64,000 nt of DNA from Propionivibrio soli (GCF_025770765.1 NZ_JANZKY010000002.1:1-64000), one strand, 5' to 3'. Positions 16,840 to 26,505 are shown, counted from the stretch's first letter. The notes: generated by a model not told the origin, from the letters alone. Made by a program: numbers and translations.

Positions 16840-16913
16840 TGGTGCCCCCGGTCGGAATCGAACCAACACCTGATGATTACAAATCAACTGCACGACCTTC
16901 ATGCTACGGGGGC
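16840..16913 (-). tRNA. tRNA-Thr (anticodon UGU), structurally atypical
   Basis: Read on the minus strand: a perfect 7-bp acceptor stem (GCCCCCG/CGGGGGC), discriminator A and encoded CCA, T arm GTTGG-TTCGATT-CCGAC with all pairs, and anticodon loop TTTGTAA giving UGU. G1-C72, C2-G71 and G35-U36 agree with threonine identity. Odd points: the D-loop is only seven bases (GAAGGTC) and lacks the usual A14, the anticodon stem GTTGA/TCATC has one U-U mismatch, and the variable loop is four bases. It may be a divergent but working tRNA or a decaying copy. Confidence 0.65.
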
Positions 16914-17033
16914 GGGCCGTATGGCCGAGGCGCGAATTATAGCCGAAGCGTCTGGGGCTCGCATGCTCTGCGAGAAGGACTAGCGTCGGCCGGAACAAGT
17001 CGACCGCGTCGCTCGGTACAACAATCAAACACC

Positions 17034-18830
17034 ATGGCAAACCCATCGAATCCATCAGAAATCGCGCGCGAAACGCTCAAGCAGTTGATGGTGCGGCGTT
17101 TGGCCCCGTCGCCAGACAACTACCTGGCGATCTATAACGAGATCGCCGGAGTCACCGATAAAAGCGCGGAAGCCTTCCCGGAACGCGAACTGAAGAGCCT
17201 GTTGCTCGCCCTGCCAAAAGAAACGCCCGTTCAGCAGCGCCTCGCCCGCGAACTCGACCAGGCGTTGAAGACGGCCAATTGGGAGGACTACCGCAAAGGC
17301 TTGGTCGACTTCATCGTCGAGCACAGCGCCGAATCGGATCTGGTGTGGAATGACCTGATCGCCGACTTGCTACGCCAATGGGACGCGAAGCAGAGCGGCT
17401 TGACGCCAGCACGCAAGCGCGAATCACTTGAGCGCGTGCTGAACACTGCCAAGAACAACGAACTGCTTTTCTCTCGCCTGCAGAATCTGACCAAGTCGTG
17501 GTCGCTCAACGAGCCCGCCGCGGATTCCATCGAGGTGGCGGATTCGACGTCAGACACTGAGACCGAAGGGGCAATGGCCTCCCCCGTACAGACTGCCACG
17601 CCGGCAACGGGCCCGCTGAGCCGCGCGAGCGAACTGCTCCCCGAGTTGCGCGACATCTTCGCCTACACACTGGAAACCGTCGTCGCCACACAACTCGATG
17701 ACGAGCCCGAATTGGCCAATCAGGTCAAGGCGCTCGCCGCCTCCGCGCGCAAGGCATCGACGATCAAGGCGATGAACGATCTGCTCGCCGAGATCAAACG
17801 CTTCGCCTTCCGTCTTGAATTCCTAGCCGAGGATCGCAACGAGCTGCGCACAGGACTCCTCAAGCTGCTGCAACTCGTGATCGAAAACGTCAGCGAGCTC
17901 GTCATCGACGACGGTTGGATGAGCGGCCAAGTCGCGGTCGTGCGCGACATCGTCGCCAAGCCGATGAACCTGCGCATGGTCACCGACGCCGAGCACCGGC
18001 TCAAAGAGGTCATCTTCAAGCAAAGCCAGTTGAAGCACAGCCTGGTTGAAGCCAAGGAAGCGCTCAAGCAGATGCTCGCCGGCTTCGTGGACCACCTCGC
18101 CGAGTTCGCCGACTCCACGTCGGATTACCACGACAAGATCGAAGTCTGCGCAGAAAAGATCAGCAAGGCAAATGACATTTCCCAACTGGAAAACGTGCTC
18201 GCCGAGGTGATCAAGGAAACGCGAATCATCCAGCTCAACGCGCAGCGGTCGCGTGACGATCTGCGTCTTACACGGGAGCGTGTCGAAGCCGCCGAGCGGC
18301 GCGTCAACGAACTGCAGCAGGAACTCGACAAGGCCAGCACCCTCGTCCGGCACGATCAGTTGACGGGCTCGCTGAACCGAAAAGGACTCGAGGAAACCTT
18401 CGAGGTCGAAGTGGCACGGGCGCAGCGGCGGAAATCGCCTTTGTGCGTCGCGCTCCTCGATATCGACAACTTCAAGAAGCTCAACGACACCCTCGGCCAC
18501 GATGCCGGCGACGCAGCGCTGATCCACTTGGTCAGCGTCGTCCGCGAAACGCTGCGGCCGCAGGACACGCTCGCCCGCTTCGGCGGCGAGGAGTTCGTCA
18601 TCCTGCTGCCCGACACGCCGGTCGAAGACGCCACCAAGGCCCTCGTGCGCCTGCAGCGCGAACTCACCAAGCGGATCTTCCTCACCGACAACGAGAAAAT
18701 CCTCATCACTTTCAGCGCCGGGGTTACCGAGTACCGAACCTCAGATACGCAGGCGACGGTCACGAAGCGTGCCGACGAGGCCATGTACGCAGCAAAGAAG
18801 GCGGGTAAAAACCGGGTAATATCGGCCTAG
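17034..18830 (+). CDS. Diguanylate cyclase (GGDEF domain) with long helical N-terminus
   Basis: A 598-residue cytoplasmic protein. Residues 1-400 are helical, with no membrane segment. A coiled coil (RDDLRLTRERVEAAERRVNE) runs at about 400-440. The GGDEF domain then starts at VRHDQLTGSLNRKGLEE and has the active-site loop RFGGEEFVILLP. The inhibitory I-site RPQD sits five residues before GGEEF, so product feedback is expected. It would make c-di-GMP from two GTP. The ATG at 17034 is used; upstream in-frame sequence overlaps the tRNA. It lies next to glycan genes and in the same window as the c-di-GMP receptor YcgR. Confidence 0.92.
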   Translation: MANPSNPSEIARETLKQLMVRRLAPSPDNYLAIYNEIAGVTDKSAEAFPERELKSLLLALPKETPVQQRLARELDQALKTANWEDYRKGLVDFIVEHSAESDLVWNDLIADLLRQWDAKQSGLTPARKRESLERVLNTAKNNELLFSRLQNLTKSWSLNEPAADSIEVADSTSDTETEGAMASPVQTATPATGPLSRASELLPELRDIFAYTLETVVATQLDDEPELANQVKALAASARKASTIKAMNDLLAEIKRFAFRLEFLAEDRNELRTGLLKLLQLVIENVSELVIDDGWMSGQVAVVRDIVAKPMNLRMVTDAEHRLKEVIFKQSQLKHSLVEAKEALKQMLAGFVDHLAEFADSTSDYHDKIEVCAEKISKANDISQLENVLAEVIKETRIIQLNAQRSRDDLRLTRERVEAAERRVNELQQELDKASTLVRHDQLTGSLNRKGLEETFEVEVARAQRRKSPLCVALLDIDNFKKLNDTLGHDAGDAALIHLVSVVRETLRPQDTLARFGGEEFVILLPDTPVEDATKALVRLQRELTKRIFLTDNEKILITFSAGVTEYRTSDTQATVTKRADEAMYAAKKAGKNRVISA

Positions 18831-18890
18831 ATAATCGGCGCCCGGCAACTCGCCGAACGCGGTGCTGTTCAGCGGCGACAAGGACCCCAT

Positions 18891-20381
18891 ATGCCCCCAA
18901 CCGAGTCGGAAACCCAAAAATCCTACTGCGTCGTACTCATCCAGCCCGAGGGCTACCAGCACAGCGCCGCGTTGTCCGAGCTCGCTGAAACGCTGCTCTA
19001 CGGACTCGCCGAACTGGGTGTCGATTTCCAGCTTTCGATCAACGAAATCGTCCCTGGGCGAACCCACATCGTTCTCGGTGCCCACTTGCTCGCTCAGCCG
19101 CTCGCCGCCGGTTTTCCACCCGGAACGATCATCTACAACTCGGAACAGGTCGATTCGAAGTCGGGTTGGATGAAGCCGGCCTATACCGACCTGCTACGTG
19201 CGTTCGAAGTCTGGGACTACAGCGAGGAGAACATCCGGCGGCTAACAGCGCTCGGTGTGACCCGCGTCAAGTACGTCCCGATCGGTTACGTCCCTCAACT
19301 CACCCGCATACCGACAGTCGCACAGGACATCGACGTGTTGTTCTATGGGGCCATCAACGAGCGACGCAAGAATATCCTCGAAGCGCTGATCGCACGCGGC
19401 CTGCGTATCGAATTCCTCGCGGGAGTCTATCGGGAGGAACGTGATCGCTACATTGCCCGCGCCAAGGTGATTTTGAACGTGCATTACTACGAGGCAAGCG
19501 TTTTCGAAATCGTGCGCGTCTCTTATCTGCTCGCCAACGAAAAGGCGGTCGTCGCGGAATGCGGAGATGCGACAACGCTCGAGCCGGATATCCGCGACGC
19601 CGTGTGTGCGGTGCCCTATGACGGGCTGGCCGATGCTTGTGTGAAGCTCGTCCGCAACGCCTCCGAGCGAGCAAACCTCGCCCGCCGCGGGTTCGAAGTG
19701 TTTGTGCGGCGCAAGGAGGGAGCCATTCTCGGCACCGCGCTCGGACTGGCTGCCTCCCCTACCAACAGCAACCTGCCGGCATTTCTCAATCTCGGAAGCG
19801 GCAAGGATTGGCGGGAAAACTGTTTCAACGTCGATATCAGCGAAACCGTCCGGCCCGATGCCATCTTCGATGCCGGACAACCGCTCGGTGCGGGACAGAT
19901 CGTCGAAACGAAACGTTTCGGGGCGGTTAAGCTCACTGACAACCAGTTCGAGGCAATCTTCGCCAACGATGTGCTCGAGCACATTCCAGACCTGCCGACC
20001 GCGATGACGAACTGCCTGCGCCTCCTCAAGCCGGGCGGAACCTTCCATATCTATGTCCCTTACGACCTGTCGCTCGGCGCCTGGCAGGACCCGACGCACA
20101 TCCGTGCCTTCAACGAGAACAGCTGGCTCTACTACACCGACTGGTACTGGTACATGGGGTGGACTGAGGCGCGCTTCGAACAACTCGGCCTCGAATTCCG
20201 CCTCAGCGAACTCGGCAAACGGTTGCAGTCGGAAGGCATGCCGATCGACGTGCTGGCGCGTACGCCGCGTGCCGTAGACGGCATGGAGGTCGTTCTCAGA
20301 AAACGCTACCTGCTCGAATCCGAAGCGGCACGCGCCGCGACGGCGATGCGGCGGCCGTGGGACGACGAGGCAGACGCTTGA
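18891..20381 (+). CDS. Two-domain glycosyltransferase-methyltransferase
   Basis: A 496-residue fusion. Residues about 10-285 resemble GT-B glycosyltransferases of the CgeB/DUF3880 kind (IDVLFYGAINERRKNILEAL near 145-165, VILNVHYYEASVFEIVRVSY near 195-215). From about 295 a class I SAM methyltransferase begins: FLNLGSGKDWRENCFNVDIS, with FANDVLEHIPDLPTAM and CLRLLKPGGTFHIYVPYDL. The ATG begins 60 bases after the cyclase gene and the stop is 10 bases before the next gene. Likely role: adding and methylating a sugar in a cell-surface or flagellar glycan; acceptor unknown. Confidence 0.83.
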   Translation: MPPTESETQKSYCVVLIQPEGYQHSAALSELAETLLYGLAELGVDFQLSINEIVPGRTHIVLGAHLLAQPLAAGFPPGTIIYNSEQVDSKSGWMKPAYTDLLRAFEVWDYSEENIRRLTALGVTRVKYVPIGYVPQLTRIPTVAQDIDVLFYGAINERRKNILEALIARGLRIEFLAGVYREERDRYIARAKVILNVHYYEASVFEIVRVSYLLANEKAVVAECGDATTLEPDIRDAVCAVPYDGLADACVKLVRNASERANLARRGFEVFVRRKEGAILGTALGLAASPTNSNLPAFLNLGSGKDWRENCFNVDISETVRPDAIFDAGQPLGAGQIVETKRFGAVKLTDNQFEAIFANDVLEHIPDLPTAMTNCLRLLKPGGTFHIYVPYDLSLGAWQDPTHIRAFNENSWLYYTDWYWYMGWTEARFEQLGLEFRLSELGKRLQSEGMPIDVLARTPRAVDGMEVVLRKRYLLESEAARAATAMRRPWDDEADA

Positions 20382-20391
20382 GAGGCATGAT

Positions 20392-21732
20392 GTGACGGGA
20401 CCATTCCCTGGCTTTGCGGAGGAGTATTACAAGAACGTCGACCTGCGCGTCGTACAGGCGGTCCCTGCAGAGGCACGCTCTATCCTCGACATCGACTGCG
20501 GTGAGGGCTACCTCGGGGAGGTACTCAAGCACCTCAACCCCGAACGCCATGTATCCGGCATCACGCGCCGTACAGAGCATTCGGAGGCATCCGCGCGCCT
20601 TGATCGGGTGATCGTGGCCGATCTGGATCACGATGAACCGAACCTGGCAAAAGGATCGTTTGACTGCATCGTCGCCGATAACGTCCTGGCTCGATACCGG
20701 GACCCCTGCGCCGTACTCAAACGACTGCGCCCCCTCCTCCGCTCCGGCGGTCGAATCGTTGCTTCGCTACCGAATCTCCAGCATTGGTCCTTCTACGAAC
20801 GTCTGTTGCGCGGCGAATTGCCGTGGCAGGAGAACGACGCGCTGGCGAACACGCGCTTTCTCTCCGCACCCGGTCTAGTCCGGCTCTTTCTCGACGCCGG
20901 GTTTCTGCCGCTTATCGTCGACCGACGTTCGGTGGAACCACCGACCGGCTGGCACGAGGCCATGCGGCCAGCAATCGAGCGTCAACGACTCGATCCAGCC
21001 ATCTTTGCCGCCCGCTCGCGCACCTGGCAATACATCGTCACGGCGCGAGCGATCGACGGCCTTCCTGACGCCACCGCCACCACCCGTCCTGTCACCTTCG
21101 GGGCCTGTACCAATGACGCTGATGTCCTGCGTGAAAACCTTCTCGCGTCGCCCTGTCTGCAGGACGCGATGCACCAGACGCTAATGGTCGAAGGCGCGGC
21201 AAGCGCGGCCGAGGGTTTAAACGCCGTAATTGATCAGGCCCAGCACGAGCTTGTCGTTCTTGCTCACCAAGACGTTTACCTCCCTGAATGGTGGGTCGCG
21301 AAGCTCTGGCAGCAGTACGAACTAGCCCGCCGGCTAACCGGCGACCGAGTCGGCGTTATGGGCGTTTATGGAATCAGGGGATCGCCTCAAGGCGTCGACC
21401 GGTTTGGCCGCGTCGCCGACCGCGATTTCCTGCTCGACGAACCGATGCCGCTCCCGGCCGGCGTGGAAAGTCTCGACGAACTCGTACTCATCATTCCTCG
21501 TGGTGGTGGCGCTCGCTTCGACCCCGCCTTGGGTTTTCACCTTTACGGCACGGACATCTGCCTTTCCGCCGTCAACGCAGGCAGAGAAGCGATTGTCATA
21601 GACGCTCCCTGCCACCACAACTCAAAACAGGGAGATCAACTGCCAGCCGCGTTCGAACGCAGCCGACGCAATCTGGGGGAGAAATGGGCATCCAGGCTTC
21701 CTGTGGCCACACCGTGTTGCATTATCATCTAG
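20392..21732 (+). CDS. Two-domain methyltransferase-glycosyltransferase
   Basis: A 446-residue protein starting at GTG, 10 bases after the previous stop with GAGAGG upstream. Residues 1-215 are a SAM methyltransferase (ILDIDCGEGYLGEVLKHLNP, FDCIVADNVLARY, LRPLLRSGGRIVASLPN). From about 230 (VTFGACTNDADVLRENLL) a GT-A-like domain follows with LVVLAHQDVYLPEWW, corresponding to the metal-binding region of rhamnosyl/GT2-like enzymes, and an acidic FHLYGTDICLSAVNAG near 390. The domain order is the reverse of the preceding gene. Acceptor and sugar unknown. Confidence 0.8.
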   Translation: MTGPFPGFAEEYYKNVDLRVVQAVPAEARSILDIDCGEGYLGEVLKHLNPERHVSGITRRTEHSEASARLDRVIVADLDHDEPNLAKGSFDCIVADNVLARYRDPCAVLKRLRPLLRSGGRIVASLPNLQHWSFYERLLRGELPWQENDALANTRFLSAPGLVRLFLDAGFLPLIVDRRSVEPPTGWHEAMRPAIERQRLDPAIFAARSRTWQYIVTARAIDGLPDATATTRPVTFGACTNDADVLRENLLASPCLQDAMHQTLMVEGAASAAEGLNAVIDQAQHELVVLAHQDVYLPEWWVAKLWQQYELARRLTGDRVGVMGVYGIRGSPQGVDRFGRVADRDFLLDEPMPLPAGVESLDELVLIIPRGGGARFDPALGFHLYGTDICLSAVNAGREAIVIDAPCHHNSKQGDQLPAAFERSRRNLGEKWASRLPVATPCCIII

Positions 21733-21825
21733 ACACTTTCCGCCCGACTGACAAACGCTTTTTCGAAGCTTGTTCGTGTTGGATGGTTAGCACCAGTGAT
21801 AAGCAGCGATAGCGAAGGGCGAAAG

Positions 21826-24800
21826 ATGGATGAAGCGTCAGACCGATTGAATGCCGACTTGGCGGAGTATCAGCGCGCGATCGAACTCCGCAATGCCGGC
21901 GATGAGGCCGGCTTCTTTTCGCTTCTGCTTCGGCTTGCCGAAAGAAAGACGAAGTGCTGGCAGGTGTTCAACGATCTTGCGCGGCACGCTCTCCAAAACG
22001 GGGACACGCAACTGGCTGGCGAACTCCTCGACATGGCGATCGCCCGCGAGCCGTATCCGGCCGAAGCGACATTGCAGAAAGCCGGCCTCCTCATTCAGCA
22101 GGGGAAGGAGCAGGACGCCCGGACGCTGGTGGCCTATTGCCTGGAACATGACGCGACGAACGTCCACGCGCTCAAGATGTGGGAGCAACTGGAACAACCC
22201 GTCGATCTCTCCGTTCCCGGCCTCCCGAAACTAATCGCCTACTACTTGCCGCAATTTCACCCTATTCCGGAGAATGACCGCTGGTGGGGAAAAGGATTCA
22301 CAGAGTGGACGAATGTCGTCAGAGCACAATCTCTGTTTTCCGGCCATCATCAACCGCGCCTGCCAACCGACCTCGGGTTCTACGATCTACGCGTACCGGA
22401 AACACGCGAAGAACAAGCCCAACTCGCGCGAAGGTACGGAATCTTCGGCTTTTGCTATTACTACTATTGGTTTGCCGAAGGCCGCCGCCTCCTCGAACGG
22501 CCGCTCGAAGAAATGCTGAAAACGGGAAAGCCGGATTTCCCATTCTGCATCTGCTGGGCCAACGAGAGTTGGACGCGTCGTTGGGACGGTGGCGACGAAC
22601 TCGTGTTGATGCGCCAGGACCCGTCTGAAGCGAATGCGCTCGCCTTCATTCGCGGGCTGGTTCCCGTGGTAAACGACTCCCGTTATATCCGCGTCGCGGG
22701 GAAGCCGATGATTCTGGTGTACCGGGTGGATACCATCCCGGGCATGGCCGGCATCACGTCACTCTGGCGCAAAACGATGCGCGAAGACGGCGTTGGAGAA
22801 ATCTACCTCGTCGCAGTCCAGACGACTGTCGAGGTCGACCCTGCAGCCATCGGTTTCGACGCAACGTGCGAGTTTCCGCCGCACCAACTCCCGCGCACAA
22901 CGTATCACGAACGGCTTTGTTTCAACCAACCGTTTACGGGAAAGACTTTCGACTACAGGGAAGCCGTTCGCGCCAAGGAACGCGAGCCGGCCCATCCATA
23001 CAAACGCTTCGGCGGCGTGATGACGCAATGGGACAACACCCCGCGCCGCAAGGAGCGGGCACATGTTTTTCTCAATGCGACGCCGGGCTGGTATCGTCAT
23101 TGGTTGGATGACGCGCTGAGAAGGACTGTCAAACATAACGCACCTGACGAGCGCTTCGTTTTCATCAACGCCTGGAATGAATGGGCGGAGGGGGCGTATC
23201 TCGAACCCGACGAGCACAACGGTCATGACTACCTGCGCGCAACGCGTGCGGCCCTTGAGTCATGCAAAGACCTTTCTGGGACACCTGTTGGCAAATATGC
23301 AGAAATCACCGGAGATACGCCCGAAGACGACAGTCTATGGGAAGCGCGCAGCCGTGAGTACCCGGAAAATCTCTCATTTAGCTTGATCGTCGATTGCCGT
23401 TCGGCGGCACGCGAATCGGTGAAGCTTACGTTATCCAGCATCGCCGGCCAGAGTTATCGGCGGTCCCGCACTTATCTGGTGTTCGAGGAGGACGTCCCGG
23501 ATTTAGGTTCGCTTGCGGCTCCGTTGCCCACCGAAATAACGACGTGGTACGCCAGCCGTATGGACGAAGGTCTTTGGAAATGCGCGGAGCCGTGGGTTAT
23601 CTGCCTGAATGCCGGGGACATCCTGACGCGCCGTTGTCTGCACGTCTTTGCCGAGAGCATCCACCAGACACCAAGCGGCCAGCGCTTCGCGGCGGAAGCC
23701 GCGGCGTACGCTGGAGATGATCCGTGGGAATCGCGCTACCGCCCCAGGGTCGGGTTGTCGTCAGAGACAGGGCTGCAGGGCGAGTCGCTCAGCGTTAGTG
23801 CAAACCCGGGCCCTGAGGTGCTGCGCCGTCAGATAATGGACGACACCTCCGAGAGCAACGTGGCAGCTATTCGTATCCCGCGCCTCGCGGGGCTGCGCAA
23901 GACAACCGAATCACACCGCCTCCGTACCGATATTACGCGAGCCGGTCTGGATGCAATTTGGCCCACGCTCCCGTGGAAGCCGTTGCTGCGCGTCCTCGCG
24001 TATTCATGCGCCTGGAACGATCGCTGGTTCGAGCGCATGGCCGACCCGCTGCAAAGCTTGCGCCAACGTCAGCGCATCGAACTCAAGATCGTGAATACGC
24101 TGCCCGATCCGAAAACCGTCGCCGGCTTCGAGGCGGATGTTCTTTACGTCCATAATCCGTTCTCGCCGCAAGTCCCGGAAAAGATCGCGCGTATCAAGGA
24201 ATCGTGCAGACTGTTCTGCGTGTTTTCGCTGGATCACAGTACCCCCGAACTTGCGTCAGACGTGCCCACGGAGCGCTTGAAAGTGCTCGCCCCCCTCGCT
24301 GACCGCCTCATCGTCGCCGACCCTGGATTCGCCGAAAGACTACGCGTGGTGCACCATGACGTCGTTGCGATTCCCGAGGCTCTGCCCGACATGTGGAGCC
24401 GCGATCCGATCGTCTCGCGTGCACCATCGCGGAAACTGCGCATCGGATGGTTCTCTGACCTGATGGCCGTGTCGGAAAACAAGCTGATTGCCGAGATCAT
24501 GCGGGCGCTCACCAAAGAAGCGGACTGGATCTGCCTGGGTGCCTGTACGGACGAAGCACGCTCGATGCTCGCCGAACAGCGTGAGGACGTACCCCTCGAG
24601 CAAATGCCGGATTACCTGCGGCAGGCGGACCTCGATCTGGCACTGGTTCCGCTCGATACGTCGTCGCGAACCGACGACGCCAGTCTGGTTCGACTCCTGC
24701 GGTTCGGCGCCTGCGGATACCCCGTCATAGCGTCGAAGATGCCACCGCACCTGCAAGAGCTCCCCATCGTCCTGCTCGATAACGAGGCGAGCCTCTGGGT

Positions 24801-25248
24801 TGAGGCGATTCGGCGTCTTAGCAAAAACGACCGCGAGCGCAGGCAAATGGGCGACGCCTTGCGAAAGGCTGTCCTCGAACGGCACCTGCTCTCGCGAATG
24901 GAGGCGCAATGGAAGGCGGCCTTATCTCCGGCAACACGTACCCAGGAGTCGGAGTCAAATGAACCCGTCATTGAAGAGCCGCCCACTGATGCGGCGTTCG
25001 TGCGTGCCAAGCGATGTTTACAGCAGGGTGACGTCGAGCAAGGGCTTGCACTCCTGATCGAACTCGCCGAAAGCGGTACTGCGGATTGGCAGGTCTACAA
25101 TGAACTCGGCTTGTACGCCTTGAGCACGGGCGATGCCGAGTCCGCTGCCGGTTTGTTCCAGCACGCGCTTCGCCTCAACCCCGGGTCGGCCGAGCTTTCC
25201 GCAGCCCTACAGAGGGCTATCGCGAAACAGGCCGAGAACAAAGCGTGA
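21826..25248 (+). CDS. Large WbsX (GH99-like) protein with glycosyltransferase domain and TPR ends
   Basis: A 1140-residue protein. Residues 1-125 are TPR-like (CWQVFNDLARHALQNGDTQL). About 131-475 is a WbsX/GH99-like domain, from LIAYYLPQFHPIPENDRWWG to FINAWNEWAEGAYLEPD, a family often found in O-antigen and rhamnan clusters. About 490-660 resembles a GT2-like segment (LIVDCRSAARESVKLTLSSI). About 720-1030 is a GT-B-like domain (LRIGWFSDLMAV, LALVPLDTSSR). The last 90 residues repeat the N-terminal TPR pattern (DWQVYNELGLYALSTGDAES). The ATG at 21826 is preferred to a GTG at 21796 for its spacing to AAGGG. Probably builds or transfers a complex glycan; exact linkage unknown. Confidence 0.82.
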   Translation: MDEASDRLNADLAEYQRAIELRNAGDEAGFFSLLLRLAERKTKCWQVFNDLARHALQNGDTQLAGELLDMAIAREPYPAEATLQKAGLLIQQGKEQDARTLVAYCLEHDATNVHALKMWEQLEQPVDLSVPGLPKLIAYYLPQFHPIPENDRWWGKGFTEWTNVVRAQSLFSGHHQPRLPTDLGFYDLRVPETREEQAQLARRYGIFGFCYYYYWFAEGRRLLERPLEEMLKTGKPDFPFCICWANESWTRRWDGGDELVLMRQDPSEANALAFIRGLVPVVNDSRYIRVAGKPMILVYRVDTIPGMAGITSLWRKTMREDGVGEIYLVAVQTTVEVDPAAIGFDATCEFPPHQLPRTTYHERLCFNQPFTGKTFDYREAVRAKEREPAHPYKRFGGVMTQWDNTPRRKERAHVFLNATPGWYRHWLDDALRRTVKHNAPDERFVFINAWNEWAEGAYLEPDEHNGHDYLRATRAALESCKDLSGTPVGKYAEITGDTPEDDSLWEARSREYPENLSFSLIVDCRSAARESVKLTLSSIAGQSYRRSRTYLVFEEDVPDLGSLAAPLPTEITTWYASRMDEGLWKCAEPWVICLNAGDILTRRCLHVFAESIHQTPSGQRFAAEAAAYAGDDPWESRYRPRVGLSSETGLQGESLSVSANPGPEVLRRQIMDDTSESNVAAIRIPRLAGLRKTTESHRLRTDITRAGLDAIWPTLPWKPLLRVLAYSCAWNDRWFERMADPLQSLRQRQRIELKIVNTLPDPKTVAGFEADVLYVHNPFSPQVPEKIARIKESCRLFCVFSLDHSTPELASDVPTERLKVLAPLADRLIVADPGFAERLRVVHHDVVAIPEALPDMWSRDPIVSRAPSRKLRIGWFSDLMAVSENKLIAEIMRALTKEADWICLGACTDEARSMLAEQREDVPLEQMPDYLRQADLDLALVPLDTSSRTDDASLVRLLRFGACGYPVIASKMPPHLQELPIVLLDNEASLWVEAIRRLSKNDRERRQMGDALRKAVLERHLLSRMEAQWKAALSPATRTQESESNEPVIEEPPTDAAFVRAKRCLQQGDVEQGLALLIELAESGTADWQVYNELGLYALSTGDAESAAGLFQHALRLNPGSAELSAALQRAIAKQAENKA

Positions 25249-25304
25249 AGCGCCCCGAAGCGTCATAATTCTCCGAAGCAACCCTTTCGCCGAGAAAAGA
25301 GACC

Positions 25305-26411
25305 ATGAAGAAGGATGTCTACGTAACGCAGCCGTTCTTGCCGCCCCTGGACGAGTTCCTTCCGTACCTGGAAGAGATCTGGACGAGCAAGATCCTCACG
25401 AACTGCGGCCCCTTTCACCATCGGTTCGAAGAGGCCCTCTGTCAGCATCTCGGCGTCGATCACATTGCGGTTTTCACCAACGGCACCCTTGCCCTGGTGA
25501 CGGCGCTGCAATCGTTGCGCATCACGGGCGAAGTGATCACCACGCCCTACTCCTTCGTCGCCACCTCGCACTCCTTGCTGTGGAATGGCATCAAACCGGT
25601 GTTCGTGGATATCGACCCGGAAACGCTGAACCTCGACCCGCAGAAGATCGAAGCCGCCATCACGCCGCAAACGACGGCCATCATGCCCGTGCATTGCTAC
25701 GGCCATCCGGCGGATGTCGAGGCGATCCAGACGATCGCGGACAACTACAACCTCAAGGTCATCTACGACGCCGCGCATGCCTTCGGCGTACAGGACGCGA
25801 ACGGCAGCATCCTCCGGCACGGCGATCTCTCGGTCCTGAGCTTCCATGCGACCAAGGTATTCAATACCTTCGAGGGCGGCGCCATCGTATGCCCGGACAT
25901 CAAGACCAAGACGCGTATCGACCAGCTCAAGAACTTCGGCCACGTGGGCGAAGTCACGGTGGTCGCGCCGGGCATCAACGGCAAGATGAACGAATTCAAC
26001 GCTGCCCTGGGGCTCCTGCAACTCAAGCACATCGACGAAGCAATCGCCAAACGCCGCGTCATCGACGCCACCTACCGCGAACGACTCAAAGGCGTACGCG
26101 GTATCCGCTGCCTCGACAACAATCGCGAGAGGATCGCCAACTACGCCTACTTCCCGATCCTGGTCCAAGACGATTACCCGATCACGCGCGACGACTTGAA
26201 CCAGAAGCTCAAGGACATCGGCATTCATCCGCGGCGCTATTTCTACCCGCTGATTTCCGAATTCCCCATGTACCGCGGTCTGCCCTCCGCGCACAAGGAC
26301 AATCTCCCCGTCGCCACGACGATCTCGCGGCAGATTCTCTGTCTGCCGATCTACCCGGATTTGCCGCTGGAGGTTGTGGAGCAGGTTGCGGAGTTTGTTG
26401 CGGGGCAATAG
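25305..26411 (+). CDS. DegT/DnrJ/EryC1/StrS-family sugar aminotransferase
   Basis: A 368-residue PLP enzyme that would transaminate a nucleotide-linked keto-sugar. The PLP lysine is Lys184 in LSFHATKVFNTFEGG; Asp155 in VIYDAAHAFG binds the pyridine nitrogen. TNGTLALVTAL (58-68) and TTPYSFVATSH (79-89) are family landmarks. The FHATKVFNTFEGG form resembles FdtB/QdtB/VioA-type enzymes making 3- or 4-amino-deoxyhexoses. The rfbA product dTDP-glucose could be the donor, but the needed dehydratase/isomerase is not in view. Preceded by a CATAAT box at 25264-25269 that may start this operon. Confidence 0.92.
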   Translation: MKKDVYVTQPFLPPLDEFLPYLEEIWTSKILTNCGPFHHRFEEALCQHLGVDHIAVFTNGTLALVTALQSLRITGEVITTPYSFVATSHSLLWNGIKPVFVDIDPETLNLDPQKIEAAITPQTTAIMPVHCYGHPADVEAIQTIADNYNLKVIYDAAHAFGVQDANGSILRHGDLSVLSFHATKVFNTFEGGAIVCPDIKTKTRIDQLKNFGHVGEVTVVAPGINGKMNEFNAALGLLQLKHIDEAIAKRRVIDATYRERLKGVRGIRCLDNNRERIANYAYFPILVQDDYPITRDDLNQKLKDIGIHPRRYFYPLISEFPMYRGLPSAHKDNLPVATTISRQILCLPIYPDLPLEVVEQVAEFVAGQ

Positions 26412-26476
26412 GACCAAGCAGAGAATGGCCCATGGAAGTCGGTCGCAGAAGCATCCCAAAGCCTTCACTTTAGGTT

Positions 26477-26505
26477 CCCCTGTTCGAACGTGACTTCGAA
26501 CGGGG
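26477..26505 (+). terminator. Hairpin after the aminotransferase gene
   Basis: CCCCTGTTCGA (26477-26487) pairs with TCGAACGGGG (26496-26505) with one bulged T; only TTG follows, so termination would be weak or partial. Confidence 0.45.

Noticed and set aside
16734-17033. N-terminal extension of the diguanylate cyclase
   Set aside because: It would translate through the tRNA-Thr gene in antisense and adds no recognisable domain.
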